Assembly: GCA_963457665.1 (NCBI GenBank) | Contig: OY735237.1 | Span: 165,001 to 229,000, forward strand | Length of the DNA: 64,000 nucleotides | Direction of reading: 5' to 3' | From: Thysanoteuthis rhombus | Lineage: Eukaryota; Mollusca; Cephalopoda; Oegopsida; Thysanoteuthidae | Shown here: piece after piece, positions 25,151-37,465 of the stretch | How positions within the stretch are numbered: position 1 is the stretch's first letter | Layout: every line of letters starts with the position of its first letter | Program-made: the position numbers and the translations under genes | Notes under the pieces: model-generated | Told to the model about the DNA's origin: nothing | Databases searched by the model: none | The model's input: only the letters and a program-made list of their open reading frames with translations

Positions 25151-27645
25151 TTTCTCTTTCTTTACTTTTTTTCATTTATATATGAACATAGAGCAAACTT
25201 GCCACTCATTGGAAAGTTTTAGCTATTTAATTTAACTTTTTCCTTTCCTGCATGGTATAAGAAGGTTCAGAGATTAGCACTATGAATGCTAACAGCACTA
25301 ATGATCTCATATGTCAGTAGAAAGTTACATAAATCTTTCTATCTGACCATTCTAAAAAGAGTCTGATGTTATGAGCAAATTGTTTCCTTCCTTCTAATAT
25401 TTTCAGCAGCGCATGTCTTCTCTTTTTTGAATAGATAGAAACGACAACCCTTCCTCATTGTACCATCTTTTGAAACAGCCTTTTATCAGCGTAATTCCTG
25501 GGTGATTATCTCGAGTTTTACACACATCAAACAGGCTCATATAGACGCATGACTTTGGAAAAAGTTGATTACCTGCTTTTTTGAGTGGCTCTCCTTTACT
25601 GTAATTTTTTTGCATCTATGATTTCTGAAATCTTGTCCTTAACCCATAATTCGAATCCTCTATCCTCCCCCACACAGATTACCCTGTTCCTACCTTCAAA
25701 CAGCTGAAGAGTCACAGCTGCACCTTGAACAACTAGGTTCTGAGTATCAAAATAGAAAGAGTTTGCCAAATTACAATCTATGAATATTCATAGTCTAAAT
25801 GCACCGAGTCATGGAGTTCATACAGCCATTGAGCAAATTTGATTTGGAGAAAGACTATGCTTTGGTCAATAAGAAAAGGAGATGCATTTCAAATATTGAT
25901 CAGAAAGTATGCACAGGTTCCAATAAGAATCTGAATTTCATCAGTAGTGAATGTTTTACAATACAAAGGAGTTTCGAGGTATCGTACTTGAGAATCCCTT
26001 ACCACAGAGCCGTGGTTAAGACCGGTTTTAACAAAATTTTGCAGCTGATTGGTTCTCTTTTCATTGAAGGTTATTGCTTGCTTACTGTTTATGCAAGCTG
26101 TGATACTACCACAACAAGGTGGAGCTGAAGTGTGGGCAGCTAGGAAATTTGAATTGATATAGGTTTTCATTTCATAATTGCGTTACTATCTAATGAACAT
26201 GTTTTATCATTCCTTTTAATAAAAAATTATTCTTTTGGAGAGCCTATATATGAATGACTTGATACAGTAAATGATTTGAGCTGACGGTCAAGTATCGAAT
26301 GTTTAAAAGATCATCAACTCAACTCATTATCTGAAATTAAACTAAAAAAATCTAAAGGTTTACAATATCCTCGCCATGAAAGATTAACCAATTCAGTATC
26401 TTGAAATAATTATTTACACCTGAATCAAAGACTGAAAACCAACAAAAAGACATTAAAACAATCCATATATCCATCCTTTGAATATTCAAGATTCTTGACA
26501 AACAACAAGATTTGTGTTGACCCATTATACCCCATTGCTGTAATATTTTGATAGAAGGCAATGTTAAAGAATGAAGAGAAGATCAACAGCTTCTGTGCAT
26601 CTTTTGAGGAGAGGAAAAAGTTACCATCAGATCAATAAATTGAAAAAAATATGAATGAATAAAAGCCAAAAAATACTTCTTTTTTTTTTCAGAAGACTGT
26701 TGTCTACCAAGTTTTCGAGTAAAGAAAGATTATCATTTTTTATCAAATAATTCAAAATTGATGTCAACACCATTTACTTTATCAAGTTATATGTGGGTTC
26801 TGAAAAGTATAATTTTCAATTAAAAGGGGAAATCAGACATCATATGCATCAGATATCAATGTAATAATGAAATTCAAACCATTATTCATTCAAATTTACC
26901 AAGAAAATGATTTCATGGTGGCAAAATCTGATGATAATCATACTTTTTGATTAAAACTTATACTTTTTAGGACTTCGTATGGTTCTGGGGGCCATGTAAA
27001 AGCCAAGATTAGTAGATATTACTTATTTTAGTTATAAAAAATATTACTTATTTCATTTAAAAGTACGACTTATTTTATTACTAAAATTGAAAAAAAATTG
27101 AACTATCATTTATTCCTACCGTAACATGGTACAAAATAAAAATTAAATCACAATAAAACCTCTATTCATTCTAATTGAAAATAAAGTAAATTACTCAATT
27201 AGTCCAAATTCAGTTAGAATATTCACACTGTAGTGTTAATATTCTCAACTGATGCTTTTTGACAAATCAACATAACTGTACATTGAAATAAAACTAACCA
27301 AACTGTAAAGAAGCTAATAGGAAAAAAAGGAATGGAAGACAATGAAATTTCTTCTTGAAGAAAAAAAGAGAAAAAGCAAGAAGATTTATATTTTAGTTTA
27401 TAAATTTATTTTTAAAAAATACAGTTCCTTTAATTACACTTTCTATTTAAATACATCTTTTCCTTCAAATTTATTCCTTTTGTTCTTATTTGATTTCTTC
27501 ATTCATTCACATGCTTGGCTGTTTGATTTGCTTATTTTTTATCTGTTGTTAATGATATCTAATAACAGTGCCCAATATTAACCAAAACAAATAGTTCTAT
27601 CTTTAGATTAATTTCATTATTCCCTTCTATATGTAATCATTCATA
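25151..27645. other. Spacer, nothing certain
   Basis: AT-rich. An open frame of 109 codons at 25799-26128 has no recognised domain. The phrase 'acaacaaggtggagctgaag' near 26108 resembles 'aaacaaggtggagccgaag' near 24635, hinting at another low-copy repeat. Confidence 0.4.
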
Positions 27646-28118
27646 GCGTTGAATTTCCAACCGTCAAATTTCATTGACTTGAAAGGTTGCTTTCCATGTG
27701 TCCTCGTTTAGCTTCATTTCTGAGGCAAGGGAGCTTTCTTATTCAAATTGAAAAAAAAAATTTCCAAATACATTCACTATAACAATATGCATTTCAAGAT
27801 TATAAAATATTTATTTAATTATTTATTTACATGATTTTAAAAACATTCGAGAATAACAATATGAAATGAATAACAAGATAAAATGTAACGTAAAAAATAT
27901 TTCTATAAATTTTACCATTCACATTGTTTTTATTCACAACTGCTTTAAAAATCTAAAAATGTTTTATAATCTTACAATTCATAATGTTATGGTTCGCATA
28001 TTTCATTAAAAAAAATTGAATACAAATTTCCCTATGACACCGGAACGATGCGTAAATGGGGACGAATGAAAAGCATCTTTTTCAAATCAATGAAATTTCA
28101 AGGTCGGGAATTCAACGT
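27646..28118. mobile_element. Inverted-repeat element, about 470 bp
   Basis: Left arm 27646-27745 ('gcgttgaatttccaaccg', 'aaatttcattgacttg') is matched by the complement of 28025-28118 ('acgttgaattcccgacc', 'aaatttcattgatttg') over roughly 90-95 bp with mismatches. The loop is about 280 bp and very AT-rich. No coding capacity, so MITE-like or foldback. No clear target duplication was seen. Confidence 0.6.
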
Positions 28119-28860
28119 TTACTAATAATAAACGGAAAATATATTAATTTTTATGCCAAACAAGAGAATTTTACGCGTATGATCTTCCGTAGCAAATACC
28201 ACCAAATGTTTTTAATAGCCGAATCTTTTTAAAAAAATAGGATTGAGGAAGTGAATCAGACCATATCGTGTGTTTTCGACAACTTGCCTTTATTAAAAAA
28301 ACGAATTCACACATTAACAAAATAAAATCAACAAAGCAAGTCTTGATGCTATTTAAAAAAACAGAAAAGATGAATGAAGATGCTTCAAATCATCGAAAAA
28401 GGTCTTCAAAAAAGAAACAACCAATTCAAGCAATTTTCAGATGAAATAAAATATTTTTAAATATTGACAGATTAATCATTTGTAGTTCATGAGAATCACC
28501 ATCCTGTTTAATTAATTTACAAAATGACTCTGTTTTCCTTAATTTCCTTTGTATTTACAAACGAAGAGAAAGTCGCAACAATTTTGATGAATCTTATAAA
28601 ATTATCCGGAATCATCTATATTTATTTAAAACTATCTAGATTGATATCTAATTTCTAGATTGATCGGTTTATCCAAAAACAACGAATAAAGATGATGTTA
28701 TATCCATTTTCATCATAAAACAAAGGAATTAAGGATACAAAATTGATGAATAAAGATCAAATATCATGAGAAACAGATGATAAAAGATATATTAAAATTT
28801 CCATGAAAATCTTTTTAATGTAAAATTCGTAAAACAAAGAAATTAATCGAACGTTACTTA
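28119..28860. other. Spacer, probably start of intron 1 of locus A
   Basis: AT-rich. The first 20-30 bp next to the donor ('cgttcgattaatttctttg' on the minus strand) are conserved with locus B near 56855; beyond this nothing is recognised. Confidence 0.4.
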
Positions 28861-28865
28861 CTTAC

Positions 28866-29000
28866 TTCGTTTGGTTTGTTTTCCTTCACGCAATATCAAT
28901 ATTTAAAAAAAAAGAAAGAAGCTCTAACAATTAAAATAAACTTCAACTTCAAAGATTTAATTTTCTTTAAAAAACAAGTTTCCCTTTTGGGGGTTTTATA
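28866..29000 (-). promoter_or_regulatory. Putative promoter and 5' exon of zinc-finger locus A
   Basis: On the minus strand a TATA box (TATAAAA, 28994-29000, inside 'cattttctttataaaaccc') is followed about 130 bp later by the donor CGAA|GTAAGTAAG (intron from 28865). The same arrangement, with matching sequence before, between and after, occurs at 56869-56980 upstream of locus B. Transcription would start about 25-30 bp past the TATA box, giving an untranslated exon of about 100 nt that could splice to the acceptor at 17893, an 11-kb intron. Function is inferred from the conserved TATA-exon-donor order and shared strand. Confidence 0.5.
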
Positions 29001-29214
29001 AAGAAAATGTCTCACTAAAGATGTCGGCTAGTAATTTAAAGATGAAGATATTTTCATAAGAGCGACAATTAAGGGGGATAATTCATAGAAAACAACGAAT
29101 CTGCATTTTTCATTTCTTGAAAACTCATATAGAGATCTTAATGCTGCTACTGCTCATCATCACCATCACCATAACCATGAATCTTTTACGTGTATTTCCC
29201 ATGTTTATTACAGC

Positions 29215-29760
29215 GAATCTCTATGAAATCCACAAGAGAAGAAGATATCAAGCGGAGAAAAAGCTTTCGGCAAAGCAAACTCAACCTTCATAAGCAAGAC
29301 AATCCCAATAATCCTCAAAAGAAGAGTATATAACCAATGCACCCTCCCGATAGTCACCTATGGAGCTGAAACATGGAACCTAAGAGTTAAACCCGCAAAC
29401 TGAGAAGCATGCAACGTGCACATGAGAGAATCATGCTCAACCTCACATGGAGAGATCACAAGACAGCACAATATATCAGAAAGAAAACAGGAGTCAGAGA
29501 CATCATAGAATCCATTAGAAAACTCAAATGGCAATGGGCTGGCCATGTTGCAAGAATGAAAGACAACTGATGGACATCACGACTCACAACATGGATCCCC
29601 AGGGATCATATATGAAACTGATCCCGATAGAATACAAGATGGAAAAATGAACTTGACAAATTCAGAAAATACTGGCTCTGCAATGCTCATGATAGAGAAA
29701 TGTGGCATATTTTGGGGAAGGTCTATGTCCAACAACAGACATTGAAAGACTGATGATGAT
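29215..29760 (+). mobile_element. RTE-type LINE, 3' end
   Basis: The plus strand encodes the C-terminal end of an RTE-clade reverse transcriptase with a few shifts and stops: QCTLPIVTYGAETWNLRV, then QRAHERIMLNLTWRDH, then IRKLKWQWAGHVARM and GKVYVQQQTLKD. The element ends in TGATGATGAT, typical of RTE tails. It is 5'-truncated, as LINE copies usually are. Confidence 0.8.
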
Positions 29761-30029
29761 ATTTATTCTCATTTTAACTGGATAGATATGCAAAAAGTCC
29801 ATGAACAAATGTACACATGGTGGTAATGCATGAATATTCACAAGATTCTATAGGTGAATTTATTGAGGCCCAATATAACTAATCCATTAAGATTATTAAT
29901 CATTCTTGATATGAGATTCATACCTTATTGAGGTCACACATCAAACCACACATCCATAAATATCCTTATCATGTCAGGAACTTCTTTTTTTCTTTGTTCT
30001 TCAAGCCCCCATCCCCCATCGTTAATTTG

Positions 30030-30215
30030 CAATGTAAGTTTATGTTAAACTGGTCCCTCAGTTTGTGTCAGGTAATATCCATGTTTGTTTGGGGGAAATT
30101 CTGAATTTTTTAGTGATCAAAACCCAACAAAAGTTTAATTGATCACTCCTGACATGGCATACTGCCAAAAGAAGTTGGTCACATGACAGTTCTATAGAGT
30201 GAGTGACCTGACTTG
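30030..30215 (+). repeat. Dispersed repeat R1, copy
   Basis: Carries 'gtaagtttatgttaaactgg', 'ccctcagtttgtgtc', 'ggcatactgccaaaagaag' and 'gagtgagtgacctgac', in the same order as at 11420-11632. Confidence 0.55.
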
Positions 30216-31839
30216 TTTATCTTTCATTTCTTCTCTTCAATAATGCACCACATTTTAAAAACTGAAAATCTACCAGAGCAAAAAAGGCACTACTAATTCT
30301 CAATTCCTCTCTTTGACAAGTGTTGAAATAATTTCAGTAACTTGGAAGGACAGCATGTCTTTATGGGATCAATTTATCAATTAATTAATTAATTCTATCA
30401 TAATCAATTTTTATTTTCTCTCTATGCTCATCTGTATTTAAATAGATGTTGAAATGAAACTGTTAAAATTGCGTTCAATACAAAATATTAAATCAGAAAG
30501 TGATATATTTTATAGAATTAAAACTGATGAAAATTGATTTTAATTATAAATATATCGTCCAATTTTATTTACAAAGAGATAAACAAAGGTCCCAGTTTGT
30601 AATATAAGTATCTTAGTGAAATAAAAATTTACTATTCATTTAAATTGTTGATATTTGTGCAAATATACAGAGAGATATATACATGGATATAAATTACATT
30701 TTTAATGAGTGATTATAGATGCTACAAGATTCAACTCCATCATATCAGTTGAAATAATGAACAGATTTTGATCAGCCAAAATTTATAGAAAATATTCAAG
30801 TTTGGTTATTTAAGAATTAATAGATGAGTTATCAAATAACCATCTCAAGCACCTATTACGTGCATATTATAGTTTAATAACTGAATCTATGTATTTATTA
30901 CATGCAGGACCTGTCCTTCCATTTGGCAAAACTAGACAGTCACTTAGAATGCAAAGGTCAAAGGGCTGAGCTCAAAATATATACAACCGGATCATGAGCA
31001 TCAACTGCTACTTATCCAGGGAGTGTGTGCGTGCAAAAAAACATATTTTAAGTCTTGCCAAGGGTGTACGATACCCTTGTACGAATTTCAAGCCTATCCT
31101 CAGACACCTGACCTGATTACAAATGATATATGAGAATAAATGATACCATAATATCTATACAACTGTATAGATCTTAATCTATTCTATTGTCCCTCAATGT
31201 ATCTCTAAATATAAATATATAGACTCCAAACAGTATATTATTAGGAAGTCTTGAATAATATATTTATGATTCTCTTGTTATTGGGTACATTTCTTATTTA
31301 TTTCATTATAGTAATATGGAAAACAGGTGGAATTTTCCTGCAGAAAGCCCCAAAAAGGGATCATAGATTTGAACTATATACCTATTGAATCATATTTTAT
31401 TTGAAAATCATCACCATCATGAATTCTTTGGTCATTTTTAATTCAAATATCTGAGGGGATTTCATAAAACATTTCAATTACCCATATTTTTTTCAAAATG
31501 TATATTTTTTTAATTGAAATGTGGAAATCATAAAATCAGACTTTATCTAAAATCTTAATTTTTCTCGATAAGTGTGGGTAGCCTAGGACCAAAAGGAACC
31601 TCTACTTGAAAAAAAATTTCAAAATCATATATTTTGAGAAATTTTGAAAACTTGTAAAAATGTCCTCTTGTATAACACAGTTTATCCCTCAATATAACAC
31701 AGTTCACAATATAAGGCAGGTATTTGGTGGACCTTGACTTTTTTTTACTTATACTTCACCCACTCATCCAGAAAACCATGATTAAAAACAGAATTTCTTT
31801 TTGAACCTGTAAGGCCCAATATTTCAGACTGAGTGTGAT

Positions 31840-31990
31840 TTTACTAGATGGTAAGCCCATTTAATGACAGAGGTGACATAAATCCCACCCTACCACCACT
31901 GACAAATATATTTGACTCAGGCTGGCAAATTAACTGCTTGAAAATGAAATTAAACAAAAACTTTTTACTAAGCAATGGACAAATTCTTCT
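31840..31990. mobile_element. Fragment shared with the hAT element at 59391
   Basis: 'taagcccatttaatgacag', 'aggtgacataaatccca' and 'aaatatatttgactcagg' parallel 'aagcccatttgacgagagg', 'tgacaaatccttac' and 'aatatatttgacctatag' at 59630-59700. It is probably the remains of a related hAT copy without its ends. Confidence 0.45.
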
Positions 31991-33174
31991 TATTAACACT
32001 TTCATTTCAACTCATTTTACAGTTATACACTGAATTGTGCTTTTCGTTTCCTTTGGATTAGATCACTAATGAGAGGGGAAACCAGGTCAGGTAGTTAGAG
32101 AAATAACTTATTGTTACATCAGGGAAGTATAGGAAATGAAATACTGCAAGGAAAAATGCAGATCTTCATATATAACATTGTGTGTGTGACCTAGGAAAAA
32201 CAAACAGACATAAAAGAATGAAGGCATTTGTTTATTTGATAAGAATTGTTCTTAATTTTTACAGAGTAGATGATATTTACCAACATTTATTGGCAGCCCT
32301 TGAATATCACCTATATTGACTCTACAGTTATTGGGGCTCAGTTTAATGCAGTTGGCTTTCTTCTATTCCTACACCTGTATTATAAAAACATGATCGTGGG
32401 TCCCATTAGTAAATGAAGAAATTTTGGTTGTCTTTGAGTCATAAGATAACAGATAGACAGTTTTAGTGAATTGTAGTAAGATTATGTCAGTTGCTGGTTT
32501 GTACAGCACAGTACATAGAACCTTACTAACTGCTGGTAGTCGAACCATGTTTCATTCAAGGACAGTGGAAAACTCATGGTTATGAGACAAAATTTCATTT
32601 GGTATTTTGTAGGCAAGATGTATATTTAATGTGTATATAAAATTTCTCTTTAGCTAATCACAATATGTCCAGGTAGAATTATTTCCTCTTGCTTTGAAAT
32701 CAACAGCCTTTCTTCACCCAAATATGAATATTTAAATGTTTATATAAAATCCCTTTATTTAATCACGGTATTTGTCTGTATACAGTAATTTCCTCTTAAT
32801 TTAAAATCAAAGTTTTTTAAGCATACAGTCAATAAAGGGAATGATAATAAAATTCAGATTACAACTTTTCTACACAGACACCCTCATAGGCATGACACCT
32901 TAAAATATTGATTACTAGCTTAAATACTCATCTACTTGGGTGAAATATTTAAAGAGTAGAAAAGTGACTAAAGATTTCTGCCATGCAAAATATCTTCCTT
33001 CTACTCAAAGCTGTGGGTAGAAATTTTGGAATCCAGGAGGATTGGTTTGTTTAGCAACCCCCTCCAACAATTGGTGAGAGTATCTATTATATAAATTCAG
33101 TAGAGATGTCGGAAGTGAACTATTATTTATGAAGCATAGAGAGAACCCCTACATATAACATTTTAAATCCCTTG

Positions 33175-33865
33175 AAATGTGGGGAAGGGGATAGGTTCCC
33201 TTTCATTTTGACCCCTCAAGATAGAGAGACACTCCAATTACTACTGACCCCTTAAAGGGAGAAAAAAGGCTACCACTTTTAGCCCTTTGAAGAGAGAAAA
33301 ATTTTCCTAGACTTTTCACCATTTAAAGGTGGAGAGAAAATCTTCACTTTTTACCCATTTCGGAAGGTAAAAAAAGCCTCCTATCAAGAAAAGTCTACAT
33401 CCATTTTTGATCATTGAAGGGTGGGTTGGGGGTCCCATCATTTAAGACCCCTTTGAAATATATATTTATAAACATATTAAGTAAGAAGGTATAAATATTA
33501 GACAAAAAGTAAGATTCCAAGTTGGCTTTATAGTTACATTGTAAATAGAAACCCCCACCTCTAAAACCCTTGAAAAATCTCATATGCAAATAGCTGTAGC
33601 ATTATCCTTGCTGGGTAACATATTTCAGGAGGAACCAAAAAAATACTAAAACTTTCAGGCATGTAAGAAAAAGTTTCCCTATACTTTTGACTCCTCATTG
33701 AAGAAAAGAGCTTCCATTCGCCTTCAACCACGCAAAAGAGAAAATAATGGTTAATTTACTTCTGACTCATTAAAGGTGAAAAAATGTTTGCTTTCAGTTT
33801 TGATCGCTGGGAGAAGGAGGGGAAAGTCTCCATTCACTTTTTCCCCTTCCAGGGGGGATCTTCTA
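33175..33865 (+). repeat. Repeat R2 block, left of the RTE insertion
   Basis: A long R2 copy. It has a degenerate internal repeat of about 50 bp built on 'ttttgaccccttaaaggg' followed by purine-rich 'agaaaaaag', and the core 'tttatagttacattgtaaa' at 33526. The same motifs resume at 36890-37465 beyond the RTE LINE, so the LINE sits inside or between R2 units. Confidence 0.55.
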
Positions 33866-36545
33866 TTAATCATCATCATCATCATTAGTCTTTTATCATT
33901 CGTCATAGGACATAAACCTTTTCATGGATTTGCCATACCTCTCCATCTTAGGAGTCATAGCGCCAATATTTTTTGAGCCTGTCCTGTTCATCTGGCCATC
34001 TCATATTCTGCCGGCTTCAGTTCTGCATTTGATCTCTGGGGTTCCAAGTTGTGAGTCATGCTGTCTGCCATTCTTACAACATGACCTGCCCATTGCCATT
34101 TGAGTTTCCTGATGGTTTCTATGATGTCTTGGGCTCCTGTTTTTTCCCTCAATATACTGTGCTATCTTGTGGTCTCTTCATATGATGTTGAGTATGATTC
34201 TCCCATGTGCACGTTGTATAGTTTTTCAGTTTACAGGTGAGTCTCTTGGTTAGGTTCCATGTTTCAGCTCCATACATGACTATCAGGATGATGCATTGGT
34301 TGGAAACCTTCTTTTTAGGACTAATGGGATCTTCTTCTTCTTGAAGATTGGGCTTGCTCCACCAAAGGCTTGCCATCAGTCCCAGTGTAGGTTTCAGATC
34401 ATCTTGAGGCAGGCTGTTAAGAATTTGGGTGAGCTGGTATCACCCTGTCTCAGCCCTTTTTGGAGCTGAAAGGATTTTGAGTCCCTACGCAGCCTAATGA
34501 AGGAGTGACTGTGACAGTATATATGTTGCAATAGTCTAACATATTGGGGATCCACACATTGTAGAGTGATAGCCTCAATGACCATGGAAATTTCTATCTT
34601 ATATTCTGCTGCTTTCTTTTTTAGCCGATTTTTCAAATAAAGATGGTTGAGTAGATCTTTTTAATGCCAGTTTGTTCTCATGGTTGGTTTTCATGTAGCA
34701 TTTTCCTAATCGGCTTGGTGATAAGTCTGATGAAAAGTTTGCAGATGTAGTTGAGTAGACTTATTGGTCTTTAGATGTTGAGGTCTTTCAGGTTATTGTT
34801 TTTATGTAACAGCATTATGATTGCTGTGTCCCAATCTTCTGGCACTTGACTTTGTTTTTAGTATAAGTTGAATAGTATGGCTAGTTTTCTATTGATGACC
34901 TTACCAGCTTTTTTGAGTAGATCGATGGTGATGTTATCTGGTTCGAGGGCATTTTGTTTTTTTTTGTTTGTTTATTTGATGGCTTGTTTCACTTCCAATG
35001 CCACAATTTCTGGGATGTCCTCGAACTAAATGCTTGTGTCCTGCACACCCTGTTTGTTGTTGTGTGTTCCTTGTTTGGAAGAGTACGATTTTTGGTAGAA
35101 TTCTTTGGTACATTTGATCTGGCCTCAGTCTGTTGTTAGGTCTCCATTTGCTTTGTGTACACCAATCATTTGTTTCTGTCCAGTATTGAGAGTTTTGTTG
35201 ATAGCTTTGCAGCCCCAACTTGTTTTGTCTATTATTCCATTAATTGTAATCGTGCATGTCCTTTTGTCTCTTCATTGTTTCTTTTGGATGATTTTATTCA
35301 CTTTTGTTGTTTCAATTTTCTCTCTTGTTCTTGTTGGTTGCTTGAGATTTCCGTGTTTTTCTTTGAGATTCTTTGTTTCATCCAAGATTTTACTAATGGT
35401 ATTTGTGTTCTTTGGTTTGAACATAGTGGTGACTGCAATTAAAGAGGTTATTATTTTATTGTTTAATTCATTGATGTTGGTGTTCTTCTCTTATAGTTCG
35501 GTTAGTTCATACATGTTTTACATCTTACTTTTCTGCAGTCGCTACTTATGTTGACTTGATTTAGGACATGGATATCTTTGACTGGGTCACTTTTCATGGT
35601 TGGGTCTTTACCACTTTACCAAGTCTATTTTCTATTATTTTCTTTGTGGAGGAAAGTGTTCAGGATTTTGAAACCATTTGTAGTTGCAAGTTGACAGGGT
35701 CTTCACCTCTCTTGTTTGTTATTTTATGTCCAAATTTGCCAATGCAACGCTCGTTTCCTTGTCTTGCCTATGCATTGTAGTTCCCTATAATGACATTGAA
35801 GTATTATCTGGTATCTTGGAGAAGAGATTTCAAGTCATCATAGAAGTTGTTTTCTTCCTCTCTAGTTACCTTCAAAGTGAGAGCGTGGACTTTGATGATA
35901 TTCAGTTTGTACCTTTTTGAGAATTGTACAGTAACACTGGCTATGCAGTCAGAGACAGTTTTGGAGCCAACTACATTGTCTTTGAGTTCTTTACTGATTG
36001 GAAAACTTACCCTAATTTGATTTGCTTTCTCTTTCCCATAGTTGTATAAAAGATGTTTGCTTTTCAGTGTGATAAGTTTTTCTCCGAGTCTTCTCATTTC
36101 ACTAATACCAATGTCACATTTGAGGTTCTTGATTTCATTTTTAAGTTCAGTTAGGTGCATGTCTGTTGAGAGTGTTGTAGGTGCTAATGTATGACGTTGT
36201 TTTCTTGGTGATGGCTTTGGGGTTGTGTTTGGGTCGTTGCTGCAAGTGATGTGACTGGGCCTTTTGGAAACAAGGACCCAGTGGGAACGCTTGTTTTCTC
36301 GGCATAGTGTTTAGGTAATCACTCTTGGAGCACATCAACCCCACCCAGAGCAAGTAATGTGGCTGGTGTAATTTTGATTTTGCAAACCATGGGAAGTGTT
36401 GGACCATACCTTGCCACACTGGCCCATGATGTGTTACCAGGGAGTCTAGTGAAATGATCAGAGTTAATGTCAATAAGAGAAGCCTGGGAGCTCCATCAGC
36501 TTTTAGCACCCATTGTATTTGTGTAGATATGGATGTATGCAGCAC
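33866..36545 (-). mobile_element. RTE-type LINE, nearly full length, decayed
   Basis: About 2.7 kb, minus strand. From 36160 inward comes an AP-type endonuclease: ISEMRRLGEKLITL, YKLNIIKVHALTL and EENNFYDDLKSLL (35804-36160), then a fragment like GNYNA and IGKFGHKITNKRGEDPVN at about 35700-35790. The reverse transcriptase follows at 34394-34636 (VDPQYVRLLQHIY, FQLQKGLRQGDTSSPKF, the conserved QG-hydrophobic-RQGD core) and a C-terminal part at 34149-34376 (VMYGAETWNLTKRLTCKL). It ends in (ATG)n at 33869-33886. The conserved Asp-Asp catalytic box is not intact in any single frame and several stops and shifts break the ORF. RTE elements copy and insert themselves by target-primed reverse transcription; this one is dead. 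Confidence 0.88.
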
Positions 36546-37465
36546 TGTAGGAGATTAAATAAGCTATGGAATATGTGGACAGTTTTTTTCTGTTTCTGTT
36601 TAGTGGTATAATAGCTACAATTTTTGGTCTCATCAACTTGCATATATTAAATTATTGATACAAGTGGTAAGTTGGCCAAGGTCAACACTATCATATTTAA
36701 TTTATTGGGGTAAATTTTTCTCTCCTATTTGTGAATGAATTATTACACTAGTCAAACAGGTTTAGATTTACAAGTAATTAAGCATTAATTTTTGATAGAT
36801 CATACTTTCCCCTTATTTTAAAGTTTAGAATTAGTTTGAGTCCATAGAGGTTACACTTGAAGAATAAATATTTCTCATTTATTTGGAGTATCAGCTTTTA
36901 GTCAGTTGAAGGGAGTTTCAATGTAGATAATTTAGGAAAAATATTTCTTGACTTAAATGGAGCATAAGTCTCCCTTCATTTTTGAGTCTTTAGACGGGGG
37001 AAAGTTTCCTTTCATTTTTGACATTTTAAAAGAGCAAAAACTGTACTTTTTGAAGATTCTTTTTCCAAAAGAATAACACCTCTATGTCTTTTGTGTATGT
37101 ATGGCAAATTTTGTTGGGTTGTGCCAATGTTTAGTTTTTTTTTAATAGCGAGACAATCAGATACTTTGTATATATAAGATATATATGCCACATATAATAA
37201 CAATATAAATAAAGAAAGAGACAGATACATGTGAGAGAAGAGATTGAAAGAACAAAAGATATACTGTCACTTTTTACCCTTTGCAGGGAGGAAAAAGTAC
37301 CCATTCACCCTTCATTCCTTAAGGGGATTAGTTTCCTTCTAATTCAAATCCATTAAAGAATTTATATATAAACATAAAATAAGAAAATAAGTATATAGAT
37401 GAAAAGTAAGTTACCACTTTGGTATTATAATCACATACTAAATATAAACCCTTGCTAAAAACCCT
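36546..37465 (+). repeat. Repeat R2 block, right of the RTE insertion
   Basis: After about 300 bp of unassigned DNA, R2 motifs resume from about 36890 ('ctcccttcatttttgag', 'gcagggaggaaaaag') and the core 'gaaaagtaagttaccac' / 'gtattataatcacatac' lies at 37400-37450. Confidence 0.5.

Larger units (their letters stand above)
29761..33174. other. Spacer with two repeat fragments
   Basis: Mostly AT-rich spacer. It contains an R1 copy (30030-30215) and a segment at 31840-31990 shared with the hAT element at 59630-59765. Nothing else is supported. Confidence 0.45.

Noticed and set aside
35105-35554. 149-codon plus-strand frame resembling a membrane protein
   Set aside because: It is antisense to the RTE LINE; its hydrophobic look comes from the T-rich complement of A-rich LINE DNA.
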